A stretch of DNA of 64,000 bases, taken from positions 372,001 through 436,000 of the forward strand of contig JAEURJ010000014.1 of assembly GCA_016789305.1 (NCBI GenBank). The letters are read 5' to 3'. The position numbers and the translations under genes are program-made. Each line of letters begins with the position of its first letter. Position 1 is the first letter of the stretch. This DNA is from Anaerolineales bacterium. GTDB lineage: Bacteria; Chloroflexota; Anaerolineae; Anaerolineales; Villigracilaceae. Positions 57,129 through 64,000 of this stretch are shown here, one piece after another. The notes under the pieces were generated by a model. That model was given only the letters and a program-made list of their open reading frames with translations. It was not told the DNA's origin and made no database searches.

Positions 57129-58481
57129 ATGCTCATTACAAACGCAAACATCATTACATGGGAATCGCCCAACCGCGTTCTTGAGAATCATGCGATCTAC
57201 ATTGAAGGCGATCATATTAAGGAGGTTGGCACAACCCGTTCCCTGAGCGCGAAATATCCGAAAGCAAAGGCAACGGACGCCAATGGTCAGTACGTGATGC
57301 CGGGTGGCATTTGCTCGCACACCCATTTTTATGGGGCCTTTGCACGCGGCATGGCTATTCCCGGGCCTGCCCCAAAAGATTTCCCTGAGATTCTGAAAAA
57401 GTTGTGGTGGCCGCTCGATCGTTCATTGGATACGGAGGCGGTTCGCTATTCCGCTTTGGTTTGTCTCGTGGACGCGATCAAACACGGCACAACCACCTTG
57501 ATCGATCATCACGCGTCCCCCAATGCCATAGACGGTTCGCTGGATCAAATCGCCGATGCAGTTGACAAAAGCGGTCTGCGCGGCGTGCTCTGCTACGAAG
57601 TCACAGATCGAGACGGGCTTGAAAAAGCCAATTCAGGGATTAATGAAAACGTCCGCTTTTTAAAAAGATTGGCGGCTAATCCTCATCCACGCCTCGCCGG
57701 GACCTTCGGCCTGCACGCCAGCCTGACGCTTTCCGGCATCACCTTACAGGCTTGCCGTGCTGCTGCGCCGGAAGGGACAGGCTTCCACATCCACACCGCT
57801 GAACACGAATCCGATGAATACGACAGCCTCGCCAAAAGTGATATGCGCGTGATCGACCGTCTGCAAAAACATGGAATCCTTGGACCTAACACGATTGCAG
57901 CGCACGGCGTACATTTCGATGTTCGTGAAATGGAAATTCTCAAGGAAACGGGCACGTGGCTTTCTCATCAGCCGCGCTCCAATATGAATAACGCCGTTGG
58001 CGTGGCGCAGGTCGAATCGATGATGCGCCTGGGAATCAAAGTATGTTTGGGAAACGACGGCTTTACCAATTCCATGTGGGATGAGTGGAAGGCAGCTTAT
58101 CTCATGCACAAGATCGAAAATCGTGATCCTCGCCGTATGGGTGGATACGATGTGCAACAAATGGCGATTTACAACAATGCTGCACTGGCAAATATGTTCT
58201 TCCCATCTGCCTCCCTCGGTCAAATTGCCCCCGGTGCCGCTGCCGACTTGATCTTTGTGGATTATCGCCCCTTCACCCCGTTGACCGATGGCAACCTGCC
58301 CTGGCATATCATTTTTGGTTTCCAGCAAAGCATGGTGACCACCACCATGGTTGCCGGTAAAATCCTGATGAAGGATCGCAAACTTCTCACACTGGATGAA
58401 GAAGAGATCGCAGCACGCGCAATGGAGATCGCGCCGCGCATTTGGAAAAAATATCAGGAAGAAGTCGAGAAAGTTTTGTAA
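57129..58481 (+). CDS. ssnA: Amidohydrolase, SsnA (selenium-associated aminohydrolase)-like
   Basis: 450 residues. Metal sites: HTHFYG (about residue 60), IHTAEH, AAHGVHF and GNDGFTNSM. The segments LEILKKLWWPLDRSL-like, GTTTLIDHHASP and VLCYEVTDRDG agree closely with the SsnA group of putative aminohydrolases, which lie near selenate/xanthine dehydrogenase genes in many bacteria. A deaminase of purines or related heterocycles is likely, but the SsnA substrate is not established. No selenium genes are seen here. The ATG follows the NACHT gene stop by two bases, so translation is coupled. Confidence 0.75.
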   Translation: MLITNANIITWESPNRVLENHAIYIEGDHIKEVGTTRSLSAKYPKAKATDANGQYVMPGGICSHTHFYGAFARGMAIPGPAPKDFPEILKKLWWPLDRSLDTEAVRYSALVCLVDAIKHGTTTLIDHHASPNAIDGSLDQIADAVDKSGLRGVLCYEVTDRDGLEKANSGINENVRFLKRLAANPHPRLAGTFGLHASLTLSGITLQACRAAAPEGTGFHIHTAEHESDEYDSLAKSDMRVIDRLQKHGILGPNTIAAHGVHFDVREMEILKETGTWLSHQPRSNMNNAVGVAQVESMMRLGIKVCLGNDGFTNSMWDEWKAAYLMHKIENRDPRRMGGYDVQQMAIYNNAALANMFFPSASLGQIAPGAAADLIFVDYRPFTPLTDGNLPWHIIFGFQQSMVTTTMVAGKILMKDRKLLTLDEEEIAARAMEIAPRIWKKYQEEVEKVL

Positions 58482-58492
58482 TTGGAGAGATC

Positions 58493-59167
58493 ATGACAGA
58501 CACACAACTCTTGTTGAGCATTGCCGTCCTTGGCGGCACGGGAAAAGAAGGCAAAGGACTCGCTTACCGCTGGGCAAAAGCCGGCTACAACGTCCACATC
58601 GGCTCACGCGATGCGGCGAAGGCTGAAATCGCCGCAAAGGAAGTACTCGGCTTGTTGGAAGGGGAAGCAAGCGTCAGTGGAATGTCCAATTTGGAAGCTG
58701 CCAAAAAATCCGATATCACCGTGCTGACGGTTCCTTATTCCGCTCACAAAGAGACATTGGAGGCCTTGAAAACCGAGCTCAAGGGAAAGATCCTTGTGGA
58801 TGTAACCGTCCCCCTGGTGCCGCCCAAGGTTGCCACAGTACAAATGCCCGCTGCCGGCTCCGCCGCACAGGAAGCTGTGCAAATAGTAGGCAGCGATGTG
58901 CAGGTTTGCGCCGCATTTCAAAATATTTCGTACGAACATCTATTGGATAACGCAGACGTGGAATGCGATGTACTTGTTACAGGCACGTCCAAGGAAGCCC
59001 GTGCCGAAGTAGTGAAACTTGTCGAAGCCGCCGGGCTGACCGGCTGGGATGCGGGTCCCATCGAGAACTCAGTCGTTGTTGAAGGACTTACCAGCGTTCT
59101 CATTGGCATTAACAAAAAATATGGCTCCACACATGCAGGGATAAAAATTACCGGCGCTCATCGTTAG
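58493..59167 (+). CDS. npdG: NADPH-dependent F420 reductase
   Basis: 224 residues. LSIAVLGGTGKEGKGLAYRW is the Rossmann loop with the family's GGTG...G pattern, and GSRDAAKAE carries the Arg and Ser that select NADP(H). VPYSAHKETLEAL, VDVTVPLVPP and CAAFQNIS match the FNO family (Npd/Fno). It moves hydride between NADPH and F420 in the cytosol and supplies F420H2 for the LLM and PPOX enzymes downstream. TTGGAGAGA precedes the ATG. It begins the F420 part of the operon. Confidence 0.9.
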   Translation: MTDTQLLLSIAVLGGTGKEGKGLAYRWAKAGYNVHIGSRDAAKAEIAAKEVLGLLEGEASVSGMSNLEAAKKSDITVLTVPYSAHKETLEALKTELKGKILVDVTVPLVPPKVATVQMPAAGSAAQEAVQIVGSDVQVCAAFQNISYEHLLDNADVECDVLVTGTSKEARAEVVKLVEAAGLTGWDAGPIENSVVVEGLTSVLIGINKKYGSTHAGIKITGAHR

Positions 59168-59210
59168 TACGTGAAATTCGTCCTGACGGTCGAACGTTAA
59201 CGTAGAACGT

Positions 59211-59978
59211 ATGACTCTCTCAATCTCCTCACTCAAAAATATTCCACTCATCCGCCAAGGTGACCTCCTGGCGGATATTATTCTTAATTCGATTCACGAA
59301 GCTGACATTGAACTTATGGAGAATGACATTATCATCCTCGCACAAAAAGTCGTCAGCAAGGCCGAAGGACGACTGGTCAATCTCGCGACGATCACCCCTT
59401 CGCAAAAAGCCATCGAACTCGGTACAAAAACGGAAAAAGATCCGCGCGTGGTTGAATTGATCCTTCAGGAAAGCAATGAGGTTGTTCGAACGCGTGTTGG
59501 TGCGATCATTGTCGAGCATAAACTTGGATTCATTTGTGCGAACGCCGGCATCGATCATTCCAATGTTGCCGGGGATGGAAACGAGAATGAGGAATACGTC
59601 CTGCTTCTCCCTGAAGACCCGGATCGGTCTGCCAGACAATTGCGCGCGGCTGTTTTCCAAAAAACCGGCAAAACCATTGGCGTCATGATCATCGACTCAC
59701 ATGGCCGCGCCTGGCGCAACGGAACCGTTGGGCTTTGCATCGGCCTCAGCGGAATCCCCGCACTGATCGACGAACGTGGCTGGAAGGATTTGTTCGGTTA
59801 CACACTCAAGATCACAGTTGTAGGCGTGGCAGATGAACTTGCTGCTGCCGCCTCGTTGATGATGGGACAGGCAGCAGAAGGCACTCCCGCCGTGCATGTA
59901 CGCGGCTTCCCCTATAAATTATCGGAAGGATCACTCAAGGAATTGATACGCCCAAAAGACCAGGATATGTTTCGCTAA
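59211..59978 (+). CDS. cofE: Coenzyme F420-0:L-glutamate ligase CofE
   Basis: 255 residues. IILAQKVVSKAEGRLVNL and GFICANAGIDHSNVAGDGNE are signature CofE stretches; MIIDSHGRAWRNGTVGLCIG carries the GTP-handling Asp and the conserved Gly-rich loop. It adds L-glutamate to F420-0 and may extend the tail. In actinobacteria this domain is fused to a nitroreductase (FbiB); here the nitroreductase is a separate gene at 60402. No clear Shine-Dalgarno site lies before the ATG. Confidence 0.9.
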   Translation: MTLSISSLKNIPLIRQGDLLADIILNSIHEADIELMENDIIILAQKVVSKAEGRLVNLATITPSQKAIELGTKTEKDPRVVELILQESNEVVRTRVGAIIVEHKLGFICANAGIDHSNVAGDGNENEEYVLLLPEDPDRSARQLRAAVFQKTGKTIGVMIIDSHGRAWRNGTVGLCIGLSGIPALIDERGWKDLFGYTLKITVVGVADELAAAASLMMGQAAEGTPAVHVRGFPYKLSEGSLKELIRPKDQDMFR

Positions 59979-60022
59979 TACAATTCCAATATTCCTTTGG
60001 TATCTTAATCATCGAGGTGAAT

Positions 60023-60415
60023 ATGAAAAACATTCCAGCCGAATATCATGACCTGCTCAAAGATGAAACCAGGGCATTTCTTTTCCTGGCCACCACCATG
60101 CCAGACGGCTCTCCGCAAGTGACGCCTGTCTGGTTCAACGCAGATGATGAATACATTTTGATCAACACGAACGAAGGCCGTACCAAGGATAAAAACATGA
60201 AAGCCCGTCCCAAAGTGGCGTTTGTGATCCAGGACCCAAAGACTCCTTATCGCTATATTCAAATTCGCGGTGAAATTGCCGAACACACCACAAAGGGTGC
60301 AGATGAACATATTAGCAGACTCTCCGAAAAATACGATGGAAAGCCCTGGCAATACCGCGAAGGTCAAAAACGGATCATCTTCAAGATCAAACCAATCCGC
60401 ATTGACCCCCACTGA
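60023..60415 (+). CDS. PPOX-class F420-dependent oxidoreductase
   Basis: 130 residues of the split-barrel FDOR-B fold: FLFLATTMPDGSPQVTPVWF begins the barrel, and NTNEGRTKDKNMKARPKVAF holds the Lys and Arg that contact the F420 phosphate. PYRYIQIRGEIAEHTT and KPIRIDPH complete the family pattern. It probably reduces a small or hydrophobic substrate with F420H2. ATG 60023 has GAGGTG upstream; an in-frame GTG six bases earlier is an alternative. The 3' end overlaps the nitroreductase start by 14 bases. Confidence 0.85.
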   Translation: MKNIPAEYHDLLKDETRAFLFLATTMPDGSPQVTPVWFNADDEYILINTNEGRTKDKNMKARPKVAFVIQDPKTPYRYIQIRGEIAEHTTKGADEHISRLSEKYDGKPWQYREGQKRIIFKIKPIRIDPH

Positions 60416-61010
60416 TCTCCGCACCTTTCTACGGACTCGACGCTCGATCCGCCGCTTCAAAACGGATCCGGTGCCTGATTCTGTTTTAAGGGAAATCCTC
60501 CAAACTTCCACATTCGCCCCGTCTGCTCATCACCGCCAGCCCTGGCGCTTTGTTGTGCTGACAGAGCCAGCGGCCAAACAAAACCTTGCTGAAAAAATGG
60601 CAAGTGAATTCCGAAGTGATCTCGAGAAAGACAATCTGCTTCAGGAAGAAATCGAGCGCCGCGTTCTAAAATCCCGTGAAAGAATTACATCCGCCCCGGT
60701 CGTTGTGATCCTCTGTGTCGAAATGGGCGAAATGGACAATTATCCAGACCCGCGTCGTCGCAACGCAGAATATATCATCGCAACCCAATCCGCCGCGAAC
60801 GCCGGCATGCAGCTTCTGCTGGCCGCTCATGCAGAAGGACTGGGCGGAGTTTGGGTATGCAGCCCCATGTTTGCCCAGGAAACCGTACAAACTGCACTGG
60901 ACATCTCGAAAAACTGGGAGCCGCAAGCCATGTTCCTGATCGGATATCCGCTGGAAATTCCAGAAGTACGAATAAGAAAGCCTTTAGAGGAAGTTGTAAA
61001 AACTTTATAA
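60402..61010 (+). CDS. Nitroreductase-family protein (FbiB C-terminal domain-like)
   Basis: About 202 residues from TTG 60402; an alternative ATG at 60342 would overlap the PPOX gene by 74 bases and is less likely. RTRRSIRRFKTDPVPDSVLREIL and TFAPSAHHRQPWRFVVLT are the FMN-binding motifs; GLGGVWVCSPMFA and EPQAMFLIGYP end the fold. Together with the separate cofE this equals the two halves of actinobacterial FbiB, whose C-terminal domain reduces dehydro-F420-0 with FMNH2. That function fits the context but is inferred. Confidence 0.8.
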   Translation: MTPTDLRTFLRTRRSIRRFKTDPVPDSVLREILQTSTFAPSAHHRQPWRFVVLTEPAAKQNLAEKMASEFRSDLEKDNLLQEEIERRVLKSRERITSAPVVVILCVEMGEMDNYPDPRRRNAEYIIATQSAANAGMQLLLAAHAEGLGGVWVCSPMFAQETVQTALDISKNWEPQAMFLIGYPLEIPEVRIRKPLEEVVKTL

Positions 61011-61017
61011 CCACAAC

Positions 61018-61932
61018 ATGAAAATAGTCGCACTTGCAGGCGGCGTTGGCGGCGCGAAAATGGCGCACGGCCTCGCCGAACATTTATCCTCCAAAGAATT
61101 AACCATCATCGTCAACACCGGTGATGATTTCGAACATTTAGGATTATCCATCTCTCCAGATTTGGACACGGTCTGTTACACACTCGCAGGCCTCGCCAAC
61201 TTCGAAACAGGCTGGGGACGCGCAAATGAAACATGGAACACGATCTCCAACTTGGAAAAACTTGGCGGCCCAAACTGGTTTCGCCTCGGAGACCAGGATA
61301 TTGCCACACATCTTGAACGCACACGCAGGCTAAAAGAAGGTCAACCTCTTTCGCGGATCACAAAAGACTTCTGCAAAGCCTGGGGAATCCATCACATGAT
61401 CCTGCCCATGTCCGATACGCCTGTAAGAACGATGGTGAATACAGACGAAGGCGAACTCGCCTTTCAAGAATATTTTGTTCACAGGCGCTGTGAGCCAAAG
61501 GTCAAAGGCTTTCGGTTTGACGGAATCGATTCCGCAAGACCAGTTGTCGGTGCGATCGATGCGATTGATAAGGCGGATGCAGTCGTCATTTGCCCGTCCA
61601 ATCCCTGGGTGAGTATCGACCCCATTTTGAAAGTCATCAAGAAGATCAGCAAGCCGGTAATCGCGATTTCTCCCATCATTGGCGGCAAAACAGTAAAGGG
61701 GCCAGCTGCAAAAATGTATGAGGAGTTGGGCATCGAACCCTCCGCCTTGGCAGTTGCCGAACACTATCGACACTTGTTAACCGGCTATGTGTTAGACCAA
61801 GTGGATTCGGAACTGCAAGAATCAGTTAATCGTTTACATATTAAACCATTCGTTACAGATACACTTATGAATCACCTTACAGATCGCGCTCGTTTGGCGA
61901 ATGATGTGCTACACTTTATCGGGAGTTTATAA
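61018..61932 (+). CDS. cofD: 2-phospho-L-lactate transferase CofD
   Basis: 304 residues. IVALAGGVGGAKMAHGLA at the N-terminus binds the activated donor, NTGDDFEHLGLSISPDLDT carries the metal-binding Asp, and ICPSNPWVSIDPIL and ISPIIGGKTVKGPAAKMY are CofD/FbiA signatures. It joins the lactyl- or PEP-derived guanylyl-diphosphate made by CofC to Fo, giving F420-0 or dehydro-F420-0. The next gene, cofC, begins four bases after the stop. Confidence 0.95.
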   Translation: MKIVALAGGVGGAKMAHGLAEHLSSKELTIIVNTGDDFEHLGLSISPDLDTVCYTLAGLANFETGWGRANETWNTISNLEKLGGPNWFRLGDQDIATHLERTRRLKEGQPLSRITKDFCKAWGIHHMILPMSDTPVRTMVNTDEGELAFQEYFVHRRCEPKVKGFRFDGIDSARPVVGAIDAIDKADAVVICPSNPWVSIDPILKVIKKISKPVIAISPIIGGKTVKGPAAKMYEELGIEPSALAVAEHYRHLLTGYVLDQVDSELQESVNRLHIKPFVTDTLMNHLTDRARLANDVLHFIGSL

Positions 61933-61935
61933 ACA

Positions 61936-62544
61936 ATGTCACTTTGGGCAATAGTGCCTGTTAAACCCTTGAAGCGGGGGAAATCCCGCCTGGCCGGAAT
62001 TCTAACGGAAGAAGAACGAACACAACTAAATCAGAACCTTCTTGAGAAAACTCTTAAAACTTTATCGCAGATCAAAGAGTTGGATCATGTATTGGTGGTG
62101 AGCCGCGACCCGCATGCATTAACGATTGCCCGCAACTTCGGCGCAAAGACAGTGCAGGAGGATGGTCAGCCGCATTTAAATACGGCGCTTACGCGGGCTA
62201 CGGTGGTCGCACAAGTTCACTCCACGCAGGGTGTTTTGGTTTTGCCCGCCGATCTTCCACTGCTTACAACGGATGATGTACTTGCATTGATCGACCGTGC
62301 TGTGAAACCGCCCGTGGTTGTGATTGCCCCGGACCGGCACAATAAAGGTACGAATGCCTTGTTGATGTTCCCCGCCGGTTTGATCGAATATGATTTTGGT
62401 GAAGGGTCGTTCCAACGTCATTGCGAACGTGCAAGGCAAGTTGGCGCAAAACTCGAGATCGTGGAATTGCCATCGCTCGCGCTTGACCTTGATCTACCTG
62501 AAGATCTGGAAATGGTGCGAAAAATGGAAGCAGCAAAAGTATAG
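61936..62544 (+). CDS. cofC: 2-phospho-L-lactate (or PEP) guanylyltransferase CofC
   Basis: 202 residues. [22 protein letters not shown] is the nucleotide-binding start, [17 protein letters not shown] supplies the metal-binding Asp pair, and [14 protein letters not shown] the base and substrate loop. FQRHCERA matches the CofC/FbiD family. It activates 2-phospholactate, PEP or 3-phosphoglycerate with GTP for CofD. The order cofE - PPOX - nitroreductase - cofD - cofC is a compact F420 tail-assembly unit; the Fo synthase genes are not in the window. Confidence 0.9.
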   Translation: MSLWAIVPVKPLKRGKSRLAGILTEEERTQLNQNLLEKTLKTLSQIKELDHVLVVSRDPHALTIARNFGAKTVQEDGQPHLNTALTRATVVAQVHSTQGVLVLPADLPLLTTDDVLALIDRAVKPPVVVIAPDRHNKGTNALLMFPAGLIEYDFGEGSFQRHCERARQVGAKLEIVELPSLALDLDLPEDLEMVRKMEAAKV

Positions 62545-62635
62545 ACATGCGATCGCCACAGGCCAAGCAAACCCTATGAAGTTTGCGAAACCTGTGGCAA
62601 AATTTTTGTTATCTCACGCCCAACAGGAGAATGTC

Positions 62636-63637
62636 ATGACCAAACAACGCGTCGCTCTTTATTTGCAAGACTCTCACGATCTTCGAGATGGCCTGCAGTA
62701 CGCAAAGTATGCGGAAGAAAAAGGATTTGAAGCCGTATGGCAGGCGGAATCCCGACTGGTGCGCGATGCGATTGTCCCGATGGCGGGATACGCTGCCGTG
62801 ACGAACAAAATTAAAGTTGGATCCGGCGTGATCAACAACTGGACTCGCAACATTGGATTACTTGCCGCCACTTTCTTAACGTTGGATGACCTTGCTCCGA
62901 ATCGCATTATCTGCGGCATTGGCGCCTGGTGGGACCCGCTGGCCAAGAACGTTGGCATTGACCGCAAAAAGCCGCTGCTCGCCATGCGCGAAACTGTGGA
63001 AGTCATGCGCCGCCTGTTGAACATGGAACGAGTCACTTTTCATGGCGAGTTCCATCATGTCGATGGCATTGAATTGGATGTCGTTCACGGCCGCCGTGAA
63101 CCGCGCAACATCCCCATTATGATCGGCGCCACCGGCGACCTGATGATGGAAATGACAGGTGAAATCTCAGATGGCTGTGTGATGAATTATTGCGTTCCTC
63201 CAGAGTACAACGACAAAGCACTCGAACTCCTTGAAAAAGGCGCAAAGAAAGCAGGGCGCAAGCTGGATGATATTGACCGTCCGCAATTGATCGTATGTTC
63301 CGTGGACCCGGACCATGATAAGGCCTTTGAATACACAAAAGAATTATTATGCCAATATCTGGCACAGCAACCACACATCGCCAAAGCTTCCGGCGTTTCG
63401 CAGGATGTGATTAACGAAATCCAATCCATTTTGGGCTGGCCGGCCACGAAGGAACAAATCAACAAGGCCAAACACCTCGTGCCCGATGCACTGGTGGATA
63501 AAATCACCGCCTCCGGCACGCCGGAAGAAGCAAAAGCCAAAGTGAACGAATACATCAAACGCGGTGCCACCTGCCCGATCCTTTATCCAGTCGGTGGGAA
63601 TTTCAAACTGTTGATCGATACGTTCGCTCAAAATTAA
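62636..63637 (+). CDS. LLM-class F420-dependent oxidoreductase
   Basis: 333 residues of the bacterial luciferase-like TIM barrel. [35 protein letters not shown] and [21 protein letters not shown] match Mer/FGD-type F420 enzymes; [25 protein letters not shown] is the phosphate-binding strand region. TGTPEEAK-like text near the end is typical. It reduces or oxidises a substrate with F420, perhaps related to methylene-tetrahydromethanopterin reductases. AGGAG precedes the ATG. It sits 91 bases after cofC and may share its transcript. Confidence 0.85.
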   Translation: MTKQRVALYLQDSHDLRDGLQYAKYAEEKGFEAVWQAESRLVRDAIVPMAGYAAVTNKIKVGSGVINNWTRNIGLLAATFLTLDDLAPNRIICGIGAWWDPLAKNVGIDRKKPLLAMRETVEVMRRLLNMERVTFHGEFHHVDGIELDVVHGRREPRNIPIMIGATGDLMMEMTGEISDGCVMNYCVPPEYNDKALELLEKGAKKAGRKLDDIDRPQLIVCSVDPDHDKAFEYTKELLCQYLAQQPHIAKASGVSQDVINEIQSILGWPATKEQINKAKHLVPDALVDKITASGTPEEAKAKVNEYIKRGATCPILYPVGGNFKLLIDTFAQN

Positions 63638-63642
63638 ACGAG

Positions 63643-63680
63643 AATCAAAAGCGGAGTCGAATTCGACTCCGCTTTTGATT
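63643..63680. terminator. 38-base perfect palindrome, bidirectional terminator
   Basis: AATCAAAAGCGGAGTCGAA with its exact complement follows directly. It has A and T runs at both ends and separates the convergent LLM and ATP-grasp genes. Confidence 0.85.
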
Positions 63681-63691
63681 TAATTGAAAAC

Positions 63692-64000
63692 TTATTTTTG
63701 AGCCCGCATTTTCTGCCTCATAAGCGCGGCCTTGAAAATCCTGTCAAAGAATCCCTTGTATCCATCTTTATCGTACAAGATCATGTAATCCGCCGGACCA
63801 TACTCTTCGGGCTTGAACATGATTCCGCCATTGGGGTTGATCTCCAGAATGTACAACTCTCCCTTGTCGTTCATGCGAATATCGCAACGGCCATATCCTG
63901 AAACTCCCATTGCCAGGAACATTCGTTTTGCGATTTCATGCAATCTCGCAACTAATTCAGGGTCAGTAACCTGATTAAAATCAAAGACAACATCATAATT
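63692..64000 (-). CDS. ATP-grasp / D-Ala-D-Ala ligase-like protein (N-terminal part beyond window)
   Basis: The open frame leaves the right edge, so only the last 102 residues are visible. SGYGRCDIRMNDKGELYILEINPNGG is the ATP-grasp region with the metal-binding Asp, Glu and Asn. The chain ends KGFFDRIFKAALMRQKMRAQK. The pattern DIRMNDKGELYILEINPN is typical of D-alanine-D-alanine ligase-related ATP-grasp proteins, which form peptide-like bonds. The exact substrate cannot be told from this fragment. Confidence 0.75.
   Translation of the reverse strand, partial: NYDVVFDFNQVTDPELVARLHEIAKRMFLAMGVSGYGRCDIRMNDKGELYILEINPNGGIMFKPEEYGPADYMILYDKDGYKGFFDRIFKAALMRQKMRAQK

Noticed and set aside
61000..61017. 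TATAAC six bases before the cofD ATG as a leaderless promoter
   Set aside because: It overlaps the end of the nitroreductase gene and lies within an apparent operon; likely a chance match.
1..64000. tRNA, rRNA, tmRNA and CRISPR arrays
   Set aside because: I looked through intergenic stretches for cloverleaf patterns and regularly spaced direct repeats and found none; the short palindromes are not CRISPR because they are single and dispersed.

Overview
The window looks like chromosomal DNA from a Chloroflexota (probably Anaerolineae) bacterium. This rests on a complete set of F420 tail-assembly genes with F420-using enzymes, on many short palindromic repeats of the GTAGGGGCGACCC type between genes, on roughly 50% GC, and on a mix of ATG, GTG and TTG starts. 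The taxonomic assignment is inference. I see no rRNA, tRNA, CRISPR array, phage or transposase gene.

Layout. 1-4.4 kb: a cut alpha/beta hydrolase, a TMEM175-like channel, a HAD phosphatase, an unassigned protein with primase-like motifs, a DSP-type phosphatase and a TetR regulator. 4.4-14.1 kb: a likely catabolic block facing the TetR gene across two overlapping convergent promoters (class II aldolase, class III aminotransferase, hydroxyacid dehydrogenase, MFS carrier, threonine dehydratase family enzyme, homocysteine methyltransferase, FGGY kinase). A response regulator and a double-GNAT gene sit inside it on the other strand. 14.1-17 kb: a PadR-controlled operon encoding a HAAS/pentapeptide protein and an ABC-2 transporter. 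17-21.7 kb: a proline-racemase-family enzyme, then two AT-rich gene cassettes bounded by attC-like sites with no integrase, then a MarR / DUF1801-like / ornithine cyclodeaminase group.

21.7-34 kb, minus strand: a CPA2 antiporter with USP domain, a GNAT enzyme, and a long MacAB-type efflux and signalling locus. In transcription order the locus is a 7TM-PAS histidine kinase, a receiver-only regulator, an OmpR regulator, an adaptor, an ATPase, a permease, two tandem paralogous membrane-anchored proteins, and a second histidine kinase. 34-41.3 kb: moeA (with a repeat inserted in frame), a UbiA-like membrane protein, an AT-rich membrane protein, an aminotransferase, a DinB-like protein, a large membrane glycosyltransferase-like protein and a pteridine-reductase-like SDR. 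41.4-48.6 kb: mostly small or poorly known genes, including a GIY-YIG-like protein, three small membrane proteins, two WD40-type lipoproteins and a candidate small RNA.

48.8-53.8 kb: an EamA transporter, a DHCW cupin, a CDF transporter, proline dehydrogenase and a membrane-anchored class A beta-lactamase-fold protein. 53.9-63.6 kb: a coiled-coil/zinc-ribbon protein directly followed by a membrane-anchored NACHT-type NTPase with HEAT repeats, an SsnA-type aminohydrolase, then the F420 block (NADPH:F420 oxidoreductase, CofE, PPOX protein, nitroreductase, CofD, CofC, LLM oxidoreductase). The window ends in a truncated ATP-grasp gene. Observations I rank highest: the integron-like cassettes, the repeat inside moeA, the face-to-face promoters at 4.43 kb, the NACHT-HEAT gene, and the tandem paralogues in the efflux locus.
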